Below the pieces are notes generated by a model. It saw nothing but the letters and a program-made list of their open reading frames with translations. It was not told the DNA's origin and ran no database searches. Shown here in pieces: positions 7,743 to 15,344 of a DNA stretch of 22,255 nucleotides. Numbering within the stretch: the first letter of the stretch is position 1; every line of letters begins with the position of its first letter. The translations under genes and the position numbers were made by a program. The stretch covers positions 1-22,255 of the forward strand of contig WJIO01000403.1 of assembly GCA_014730235.1 (NCBI GenBank). Reading direction: 5' to 3'. The DNA comes from Candidatus Poribacteria bacterium (GTDB taxonomy: Bacteria; Poribacteria; DTPJ01; WJIO01).

Positions 7743-9104
7743 TTGAGTATTAAAAAGGTAAAAACATTTAAAGGCGGTCATAACTTCGGAAACCTGCTGG
7801 GTTCTCCTGAAAATGAAGTTAGGGAACTTGAACTTCCTAATAAGGTTTTTATTCCTCTAAAATATAATCATATCAGGGAAGTTCCTGCTATAGTAGAAGT
7901 TGGTGATAAAGTAAAAACCGGCCAGATAATCGGAATAGATGACAAAAACGAATCTTCTCCTGTCCACGCCAGTATCAGTGGATATGTGACGGATATATGT
8001 CCTGTAAATCTGTCGGGAGAAGAAGCAAAAGCAGTTGTAATAGAATCCGATGGTAAAGATGATTGGACTTCATCTTATGAGTCCAAATCCAATTTTGAGA
8101 GCATATCAAAAGAAGAATTAAATCGGATACTATATTTTTCAGGTTCAGGCTTTCCCGCCAGAGTAAATGAAATGGATAATTTGATTATCCGGGCTGTTTA
8201 TACTCAACCCTATTGCCTGAATAATGAAATCATAATTGGTAAAGACATAGATAATTTTGTTACCGGCCTTTGTATTCTGAAAAAAGCCCTAAATCCAAAA
8301 ACTAAAATTCATATAGGTATAGATAATAGGGATGAAAATTTGATCAAAATTTTGTATAAATCTCTGGATTGGCTGGAAATTCATCCACTAAAACCGAAAT
8401 ATCCCCAGGATCATCCTGTAATTTTGAAAAAAACTCTGCTGGACGAAAGTTTTTCTTCATCTTCTACTGTAATAATTGATACCCAGTCAGTAATTCACGC
8501 TTATTATTCTGTGGTAGAGGGTAAACCCGTTGTGGGAAAAATTATAGTTCTGGGAGGACATGGAATAACTGAAAGAGGTTTTGTAAAGATAAGAATAGGC
8601 ACACCTTTAATCTGTATATTGTCTAATAAAAATATTAAAGATAAGCGATGCATAGTTGGAGGTATTATTACTGGTAAAGAGTGTAATGACCTTTCAATTC
8701 CTGTAACCAGGGATATAGACTCCCTATCAATCCTTAAGGAAAATCATAATAGAGAATTCCTGTCTTTCATCAGACCGGGGGTGCGACGGGATTCTTTTTC
8801 CACATCTTTCCTGTCATCCATATTTCCCAAAATAAAAAAGCGATTTGATACTAACGAAAAGGGAGAACACAGACCGTGTATATACTGCAATTACTGTGAA
8901 GAAGCATGTCCGGTGGAGCTTATGCCTTATTTGCTAAATAACTATGTTACCCACGATATGCTGGATGAAGCAAGAGAAATGGGTTTGATGACCTGCATAG
9001 ACTGCGGATTATGTACCTACGTTTGTCCCTGCAAAATTCCATTGATGGAGAATATTCAATCAGGCAAAGAAATAATAAATGAAAATAATCAGGAAAATTC
9101 TTGA
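7743..9104 (+). CDS. rnfC: RnfC/NqrA-like subunit of a membrane flavin electron-transfer complex
   Basis: Peripheral cytoplasmic subunit that normally takes electrons from NADH or ferredoxin into the Rnf complex. The N-terminal barrel-sandwich region (about 7-85) has FKGG, VEVGDKVKTGQIIG and the HASISGYV segment typical of RnfC. The C-terminus carries two CxxCxxCxxxCP clusters: C379, C382, C385, C389 and C418, C421, C424, C428, as in RnfC and unlike NqrA. The middle domain has diverged: the usual Gly-rich loop and GAECEPY-like nucleotide site read GSGFPAR (134-140) and AVYTQPYCLNN (151-161). The start is TTG, 5 bp after the dehydrogenase stop and without a clear Shine-Dalgarno site, which suggests coupling. 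It overlaps the next gene by 26 bp. Confidence 0.85.
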   Translation: MSIKKVKTFKGGHNFGNLLGSPENEVRELELPNKVFIPLKYNHIREVPAIVEVGDKVKTGQIIGIDDKNESSPVHASISGYVTDICPVNLSGEEAKAVVIESDGKDDWTSSYESKSNFESISKEELNRILYFSGSGFPARVNEMDNLIIRAVYTQPYCLNNEIIIGKDIDNFVTGLCILKKALNPKTKIHIGIDNRDENLIKILYKSLDWLEIHPLKPKYPQDHPVILKKTLLDESFSSSSTVIIDTQSVIHAYYSVVEGKPVVGKIIVLGGHGITERGFVKIRIGTPLICILSNKNIKDKRCIVGGIITGKECNDLSIPVTRDIDSLSILKENHNREFLSFIRPGVRRDSFSTSFLSSIFPKIKKRFDTNEKGEHRPCIYCNYCEEACPVELMPYLLNNYVTHDMLDEAREMGLMTCIDCGLCTYVCPCKIPLMENIQSGKEIINENNQENS

Positions 9105-10152
9105 TACCGGCAGAAATATACTGGAAGGTCGTTCCGGCTGGGGGTTATTTAAGCCGGCCTGGGAAGCCCTGGATAAATTTTACTTTGGTGTTCCTGAAAT
9201 AACCTCTGGCGCACCGCATGTCCGGGACAATATAAGCCTTAAAAGGTGCATGATTTTTGTTATGATAGCCGCTGCGCCATCGGCTTTGGCATCTGTATAT
9301 TTTTTTGGCTGGCAGGCCCTTCTTGTTATCTTTGTCTCATATCTTTTTGGTGTCAGCACCGAATGGTTTTTCTCGGCAGTCCGGAAGGAAGAGATCAACG
9401 AGGGTGCTTTTGTAACCTGCCTGCTTTATCCCCTTACCTTGCCGCCAAGTATACCACTATGGGTTGTTGCTGTGGGAATAGTTTTTGGCACAGTTTTTGG
9501 CAAAGAGGTATTTGGCGGTACAGGTAAAAACCCCTTTAATCCGGCCCTTACAGGCAGAATATTTATAGCCATTGCATTTCCTTCTATAATGGCAAACCAA
9601 TGGCAAGAACCTATAGAAGGTATTTTTGGGGGATTTCAGTCATACTCGCCGGATGGGATAACTTCAGCTACACCTCTGGTAAATTTCAAAGGCTCTGGAG
9701 AAATAACCAGTTATTGGCATCTCCTTATGGGAGGTGCTCCGGGATGTCTTGGTGAAACCTCCCGGATACTGATAATTATTGGTGGGATATTTCTCATGGT
9801 AACAAAAATTAGCAACTGGAGAATTCCCCTGACTTATCTTGGCTCAGTTGCATTATTATCCTCTATTCTTTCTTTTTTTAAACCCGATATATTTGCACCG
9901 CCATTATTCCAACTGCTGGCTGGCGGCTTGATGTTTGGCGCCATGTTTATGGCAACAGATCCGGTCACGTGCACCATGACTATAAGGGGTAAATGGGTAT
10001 ATGGAATTATGCTGGGGATATTAACAGTTACTATAAGGGGATTATCAGTATATTCTGAAGGTGTGATGTTCTCTATACTCCTGATGAATATTTTTGCCCC
10101 GCTTATAGATAAAAGTGTATTGCATCGAATGAAATTAAGGTACGAGACATGA
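9079..10152 (+). CDS. rnfD: NqrB/RnfD integral-membrane flavoprotein subunit
   Basis: Multi-spanning subunit of Rnf/Nqr complexes that carries a covalently bound FMN and takes part in ion translocation. The core (about 105-160) reads KEEINEGAFVT, then LPPSIPLW, then GKEVFGGTGKNPFNPAL, closer to NqrB wording than to classical RnfD. The flavinylation motif is DGITSATPL (192-200), with Thr198 as the expected FMN attachment residue. The C-terminal part has FMATDPVTCTM (290-300). About ten hydrophobic segments are visible. At 357 residues it is between RnfD and NqrB in length. The start lies inside the rnfC end (26-bp overlap) and the stop overlaps the next gene as ATGA, a tight operon. Confidence 0.9.
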   Translation: MKIIRKILDTGRNILEGRSGWGLFKPAWEALDKFYFGVPEITSGAPHVRDNISLKRCMIFVMIAAAPSALASVYFFGWQALLVIFVSYLFGVSTEWFFSAVRKEEINEGAFVTCLLYPLTLPPSIPLWVVAVGIVFGTVFGKEVFGGTGKNPFNPALTGRIFIAIAFPSIMANQWQEPIEGIFGGFQSYSPDGITSATPLVNFKGSGEITSYWHLLMGGAPGCLGETSRILIIIGGIFLMVTKISNWRIPLTYLGSVALLSSILSFFKPDIFAPPLFQLLAGGLMFGAMFMATDPVTCTMTIRGKWVYGIMLGILTVTIRGLSVYSEGVMFSILLMNIFAPLIDKSVLHRMKLRYET

Positions 10153-10733
10153 AAAACAGGATATGGACAGTTGTTTTTCTGGTTATAATTGTTTGTATTT
10201 CTACTATACTGCTGGATTATGTTTATGTCTATACTGAACCAGTGGTCCAACAAAATCAGCAGATTAAAATACAAAAAAGCGTTCTGGAAGTTCTGGGTAT
10301 TGATTATGAAGAAGATAAAATGACAGAAGTATTTAGCAAATCCATTAATATACATAAATTGGATGAATATACCATATACAGAACCGGAACAGGGGAAACT
10401 GCTTTCATGATAGAAGGTCCGGGTCTGTGGGGGGAGATTTCCGCTTTAGTAGCCCTGGAACCAGACATGGAAACTATAAAAGGCTTAAGGGTATTGGAAA
10501 ATAATGAAACGCCGGGTTTAGGAGGTCAAATTGCTGAAGATTGGTTCCAGGATCAGTTTAAGGGAAAGAAGATAAAACCGGAGATAAGAATTATACCCTA
10601 TAAAAAGGTAAAATCGGTTAATGAAGTGGAGGCCATTAGCGGTGCAACAAAAACGAGTAAGGCCTTTGAGAAAATAATAAATGAAAATATAAAAATAATC
10701 CTAAAGTTAAATACTTATCCCTCTAACCCATAA
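10149..10733 (+). CDS. rnfG: NqrC/RnfG FMN-binding subunit
   Basis: Periplasm-facing, membrane-anchored flavin subunit. One N-terminal helix (about 6-26) is followed by an FMN_bind domain. The features are GLWGEISALVALEPD (92-106), NNETPGLGGQIAEDWF (118-133) and the flavinylation motif EAISGATKTS (161-170), where Thr167 should carry the FMN. The ETPGLG element is shared by NqrC and RnfG. It overlaps the upstream gene by 4 bp and its last 27 bp overlap the 3' end of the convergent sensor gene. No rnfE, rnfA, rnfB or nqrDEF follows, so the operon ends here. Flavinylation would need an ApbE-type enzyme, which is not in the window. Confidence 0.9.
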   Translation: MKNRIWTVVFLVIIVCISTILLDYVYVYTEPVVQQNQQIKIQKSVLEVLGIDYEEDKMTEVFSKSINIHKLDEYTIYRTGTGETAFMIEGPGLWGEISALVALEPDMETIKGLRVLENNETPGLGGQIAEDWFQDQFKGKKIKPEIRIIPYKKVKSVNEVEAISGATKTSKAFEKIINENIKIILKLNTYPSNP

Positions 10734-13700
10734 CCTAAAAATATCCATACTAAAGCGATATTGACACTTTCCATCATTTTTGAGATTTCTTTCCAGAATA
10801 CCCTTCCGGGACAGATTGAACATAATGCTTTCGATTACTTTTTTGCTTTTGTTGTCTCCCATGTAAACAGATAGATCACCGGGCATATTATAATCAAAGG
10901 GCTTATTTAATATTTGGGCCATAGATGAAAGTATTTTCTGTTCGTAAGGCTCAAGGAATTTCCATTTCTCCATCATTATACTTTTTTGCTTATCTATTAT
11001 TTCATTAATCACATATTCCACATCCGACTGTCTTACTATGTTCCTTTCTACCGTGTTCAATCTATCCACCAGATTCTTGAATAATAACTGGGTATAATAT
11101 GGATGTCCAGCCGTCATGCGAAGCAGTTTGTTGAAAATACCTTTTGCATAAATAACATGCCCTTCTATGGGTTTTATAAGCTCCAGTATATCCTTTTTGG
11201 AAAAATTCCTTAGCTGACGATGAGAACATAATCTGGCTACAGAATGCCAGCAAGATCTGATTTGGGAATCGAAAGCTTTTGGGCCAGTTAATATTAAAAC
11301 CAGATTAGGGATAAGTTTTATCAATTCAGCCAAATAGGCTGGGAAATCCTCTCCCAAAGCTCTGTTTTCAATTCGCTCTTCTATCTCTTCATAATCATCA
11401 AATAATAGAATTAAACGACGACCGGAAAAATTTTTCAGCATTTCTGCAATGGCTTCAGAAAATGTTTCTCTTGATTCAATTCTGGATAGATCAAAATCCT
11501 TTGTATTAAAACCTCTATTAGATATAATTTCCTTAATATCCCTAGCTATCCACTTCAGTAATTCTTCTTCCCTGGTAAATTTGGCATTTTTTATATCAAC
11601 AAAAACAGGCAAAACTCTTTCACCAAGAATACCTCTCTCTATTTGTAGTATCATAGACGTTTTGCCTGTTTTTCGTTCACCGGTAAGAAGAATAATTACA
11701 CCCTGTTTTTCCCGACTTAGCCTCATTTGTATAAACTGGATGAAGTTGTTTCGCCCCACAAACATCTTATCTGAAGATACAGGCTGATCCACAATAAATG
11801 GATTTGGCAAAGGTTTGAATACCCGGTTTCTTTGACGGACTGTTAATGCTGTATAAGCTAATGTAGGTATCAGGAAAACCACCAGTATTGTTATTACAAG
11901 AAACCAATTGTGCTTATAAAAAGGAGGTTTAGCTACTTTCATTTTTATTGTTATGGGTTCGGAGTAGTTAATATTCCTGTCAATAGCCTGTATTCTGAAA
12001 TTATAATCACCGGGTTTTTCAAATATATAGTCAATGGATGTGTTTTTTATGGGTTTACTCCAGTTTGGTTCTGCGGTGTCAATGCTGTAGCGATACTGTC
12101 TTTTTTCCGGTGCAGTTCTGAAATCCATGGAATTGAAAAATATAGTAATCCTTGTTCCTATTTCAAAATCCGGTAATACATCAGCAGCATTATAGCTTTG
12201 ATCAGCTTTAAGGGAAACTATTTCTATTTTTGGCGATGCCTTTTTCCTTTCGTACCTTATAACACCTTCCTGAGTTCCAAACCAATGGAAGCCATCAGAA
12301 TCCTGGTATATAGAGAATATGCTGTTACTATTGAAGCCATCCCTGGTATCCAGAGAAGACCAAACTGTGCCGTCATATATGGAAACACCTCCACCATCAG
12401 TACCAAACCACATCAAACCATCCTGATCCTGATATATAGAAAGTACTATATTATGGGAAAGGGAATCCTCTGTGGTAAAATGAATAACCTGATTGTCATC
12501 ATATACAAAAACGCCTTTATCTGTACCAAACCATAAACGATTTTCTGAATCACAATAAATCGTATTTATGTGCTTATTTATCAATCGTGGTTCAATGTTA
12601 AAAGCTGTAACAGTGTTTCCATCATATTTATAGACACCTTCGTCTGTTCCAATCCAGGTAATATTATTTTTATCCTGGCAAATGTTTCTCACAATACTAT
12701 TGGTCAAATTGCTCTTTTCCCCAATTTTCTTTAGTGTGGTACCGTTATAGTAAAATATCCCATCTCCATAAGTACCAAACCAGATTGCATCATCTTCATC
12801 AAGATAGATAGATCGTATATCAAAATTTGACAGGACTTTTTCTGGCACAATGAAATTACCGTCACTAAATCTGTAAATACCCGCGCTGGTACCAAACCAT
12901 AGTGAATTATTAGACGATTTTTGCATACACCACACCCTGTCATCGGGCAAACTATCCCTGCCTTTAAAGGACACAAAACCCTTACCGTCATAGTATGAAA
13001 TACCGTTAAGGGTGGCAAACCAGATATTACCATCTTCATCACTGCATATAGATGTAACGTTGTTATTAACAAGCCCATCCTTAATCCCGAAACAGGTTAT
13101 TTCTTTATTCAGGCATGAAACACCTCCTCTCAGGGATGTGGCATTACCTGTGCCAAACCACAAGAATCCATCTTGATCCTGATATATTGCATTGACGTTG
13201 TTATCCAGCATACCATCGGCAGTTGTAAGGTTTACAAAGCTTTCACCGTCATACCTGGAAGCGCCGCCTTTTGTTCCAAACCATATATTTTCGTCCTTAT
13301 CAATATAGATGCTGTTGATGCAATTGCTTGCCAGACCATCGTTTTTGGTGATATTCTTGAAATTATTTCCATCATACAGAGACGCTCCACCGTCAGTTGC
13401 AAACCATATCAAGCCATCGGGATCAAGGGAAATATCATAAACTTTGTTATTTATAAGTCCATCAAACTTTGTGAAATTTGTAAATTTCCCCCCAGAATAA
13501 TAAGATACCCCTCTATCTGTACCTATCCACATAGAACCTTTATTATCAAAAAGTATTGATCTTACATTGTTATTAACCAGGCCGTCTTTCTCGGTAAGAT
13601 TTGAAAATCTGATACCATCATGAGATGAAATACCAGCATTAGTGCCGCACCATACAGCACCTTTAGAATCAACACTGACGCAGTTTACGTTGTTGCTTAA

Positions 13701-15140
13701 CAGGCCATCTTCTGATGTCAGACCTATCATTTCGCCGTTATCGTAATGCAGCAAGCCTTTGTCCGTAGCAAGCCATATATTCCCCTGATCATCAATATGA
13801 ATATCGTTAACTTTATCGCTTGCCAGACCGTAGGATGTATTAATATTTTTAAAATTATTGGAATCAAAACATGATATACCGCCGCCGGCTGTTGCAAACC
13901 ATATATTCCCATCGGATTTGGAGCCGCAAATATCTGTAATAATGTCGTATGCAAGTCCATCCAGATATGTGTAGTTTTTCCATGTCCACTTTTTAAATGG
14001 ATGTAGTTTAAAAGATATATCTTCAGTCGTTTCTCCTTTTTTGATATATATGGTATTGGCTTCTAATTCTCGGGTAGAATATTTATTTTCACCGGCATAA
14101 TATACATAACCTGTGTCAGTTTGACACCTTAACTTATATTTTCCCGGTTTAAGGTTAATAAATTGGTATTCACCTTTATTATTGCTTAAGACAGTGGAAA
14201 CCGGTAATTTATTATCTGAATTGGATTCTATTACCTGAACAGGTACAGCTACATGAGGAGTTTTTCCATCACCCATTAGGAGCTTACCTTTAATGCTTAA
14301 TGCCGGTTTTAACTTTAGATCCTGCCTGCGATACATACCTTCCTGAACGTGGATACCCGTCTCCCAGTTGCCGTATTTACCTTTAGTAGCCGACAGGTCG
14401 TATATGCTCTGCACTGGATGGATCAAAAGACGGTAACGTCCCCGATAATCAGAAGTTGCTCTGGCAACTTCCTTACCTTTGCGTTGTAATCTTACATCTG
14501 CGTTATATACAGGTATTCCATCGCTTTCAACAATCACACCGGAAACCACTGCGCTGCAAGTTTTCAATGCCCTTATAGAAAATAAACAGGAATTGCCTGA
14601 TGTAGAAAATTTTATGATGCATGAGTTTAATCCCTTTTTGAGGTTTGCCGTAAAGGATGTTCCATCAATCTTTAGTTTGCCGGATAGAGGATTATTGTAG
14701 ACTTCTTTTCCGTTTATCCACATAACAAAGGCTGAATTACTGGCCATGAGAAAACGGAATTCCCCAGGCGTGGCGGTTCTGAGGTAGCAAAAGGCATACG
14801 CGGTATAATTGGAGTGATAGCCTATTGCTTTCTGGAAGTCTACAATATCACCTCGGGAGGAGTGTTTTTTCCAGGTAGGTTTTGGACTTTTTGCAGTTGG
14901 TGGGTTGCTGATAATTAATGGATCAACATTTCTTTGGCTGCTGTATTCCTCAAGAAAGTCTCTTCCAATATCATTCGGGAAAAATGGTCCTAATATCATC
15001 CAGTCACGTATATATTCGGACAGATAATCTATATTTCCCGACGTATAATCCAGAGATATGACTACCCGATCATCACCTTCTGACCGGGCATTAGTGACAA
15101 ATACAAAGATAACAAGCACACATAATATCCATCTTTGCAT
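10707..15140 (-). CDS. Transmembrane Reg_prop/Y_Y_Y sensor fused to a cytoplasmic STAND/AAA-type NTPase
   Basis: Domains in order: a signal peptide (1-20); a jelly-roll-like region beginning DWMILGPFF (about 45-195); two carboxypeptidase-regulatory-like beta-sandwiches (about 198-278 and 280-380); fourteen Reg_prop repeats about 41 residues apart, each with a W(F/I)(G/A)T core followed by G(I/V)xxYD (about 395-963, probably two seven-bladed propellers); a Y_Y_Y domain (about 964-1072); one membrane helix (about 1079-1102); then a P-loop NTPase with Walker A GERKTGKTS, Walker B LILLFDDYEE, LILTG, AGHPYYTQLL and a winged-helix-like end. The outside half equals that of hybrid two-component sensors, but there is no histidine kinase, receiver or HTH. 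I chose ATG 15140 because GGGGT lies 7 bp upstream; GTG 15146 is too close to it. It ends convergently, overlapping rnfG by 27 bp. Confidence 0.85.
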   Translation of the reverse strand: MQRWILCVLVIFVFVTNARSEGDDRVVISLDYTSGNIDYLSEYIRDWMILGPFFPNDIGRDFLEEYSSQRNVDPLIISNPPTAKSPKPTWKKHSSRGDIVDFQKAIGYHSNYTAYAFCYLRTATPGEFRFLMASNSAFVMWINGKEVYNNPLSGKLKIDGTSFTANLKKGLNSCIIKFSTSGNSCLFSIRALKTCSAVVSGVIVESDGIPVYNADVRLQRKGKEVARATSDYRGRYRLLIHPVQSIYDLSATKGKYGNWETGIHVQEGMYRRQDLKLKPALSIKGKLLMGDGKTPHVAVPVQVIESNSDNKLPVSTVLSNNKGEYQFINLKPGKYKLRCQTDTGYVYYAGENKYSTRELEANTIYIKKGETTEDISFKLHPFKKWTWKNYTYLDGLAYDIITDICGSKSDGNIWFATAGGGISCFDSNNFKNINTSYGLASDKVNDIHIDDQGNIWLATDKGLLHYDNGEMIGLTSEDGLLSNNVNCVSVDSKGAVWCGTNAGISSHDGIRFSNLTEKDGLVNNNVRSILFDNKGSMWIGTDRGVSYYSGGKFTNFTKFDGLINNKVYDISLDPDGLIWFATDGGASLYDGNNFKNITKNDGLASNCINSIYIDKDENIWFGTKGGASRYDGESFVNLTTADGMLDNNVNAIYQDQDGFLWFGTGNATSLRGGVSCLNKEITCFGIKDGLVNNNVTSICSDEDGNIWFATLNGISYYDGKGFVSFKGRDSLPDDRVWCMQKSSNNSLWFGTSAGIYRFSDGNFIVPEKVLSNFDIRSIYLDEDDAIWFGTYGDGIFYYNGTTLKKIGEKSNLTNSIVRNICQDKNNITWIGTDEGVYKYDGNTVTAFNIEPRLINKHINTIYCDSENRLWFGTDKGVFVYDDNQVIHFTTEDSLSHNIVLSIYQDQDGLMWFGTDGGGVSIYDGTVWSSLDTRDGFNSNSIFSIYQDSDGFHWFGTQEGVIRYERKKASPKIEIVSLKADQSYNAADVLPDFEIGTRITIFFNSMDFRTAPEKRQYRYSIDTAEPNWSKPIKNTSIDYIFEKPGDYNFRIQAIDRNINYSEPITIKMKVAKPPFYKHNWFLVITILVVFLIPTLAYTALTVRQRNRVFKPLPNPFIVDQPVSSDKMFVGRNNFIQFIQMRLSREKQGVIILLTGERKTGKTSMILQIERGILGERVLPVFVDIKNAKFTREEELLKWIARDIKEIISNRGFNTKDFDLSRIESRETFSEAIAEMLKNFSGRRLILLFDDYEEIEERIENRALGEDFPAYLAELIKLIPNLVLILTGPKAFDSQIRSCWHSVARLCSHRQLRNFSKKDILELIKPIEGHVIYAKGIFNKLLRMTAGHPYYTQLLFKNLVDRLNTVERNIVRQSDVEYVINEIIDKQKSIMMEKWKFLEPYEQKILSSMAQILNKPFDYNMPGDLSVYMGDNKSKKVIESIMFNLSRKGILERNLKNDGKCQYRFSMDIFRLWVRGISI

Positions 15141-15159
15141 AGACACTACCCCGATTTCT

Positions 15160-15284
15160 GTTAAGCAGTTTAGTTAATTATCAGGTGGGTGAAGCTCCTG
15201 CTGAGCCCTGCAAATGATTTTAACAGAAAGGCTCAGCAAGCTCTTCGTCCTACCAATTATCTATGGAATTTTAAACCGCTTAAC
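15160..15284. mobile_element. Palindromic MITE-like element of a second family
   Basis: The ends GTTAAGCAGTTTA (15160-15172) and TAAACCGCTTAAC (15272-15284) are inverted repeats with one mismatch. Inside, AATTATC...GAAG...TGCTGAGCC on the left mirrors GGCTCAGCA...CTTC...AATTATC on the right, so the two halves form a long imperfect palindrome around an unpaired centre (about 15208-15229). It holds no ORF, and no clear target-site duplication was found. It lies 20 bp upstream of the sensor-NTPase start, so it occupies that gene's promoter region. Confidence 0.6.
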
Positions 15285-15344
15285 TTTCACATGGAATCAT
15301 CGGCAAACATGTCATGCTAAGTTTATCTTTTACCGATAAAACCA

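Noticed and set aside
9834-10355. 173-residue minus-strand frame across the rnfD/rnfG junction
   Set aside because: Antisense to two clearly conserved membrane subunits; the Asn/Ile/Tyr-rich product has no recognisable domain.
10707-10733. Possible frameshift where rnfG and the sensor gene overlap
   Set aside because: Both C-termini end naturally; a 27-bp tail-to-tail overlap is ordinary for convergent genes.
15320-15342. Weak inverted repeat TTTATC...GATAAA after the amidohydrolase gene as a terminator
   Set aside because: Only 6 AT-rich pairs and no T-run; not supported as a terminator.
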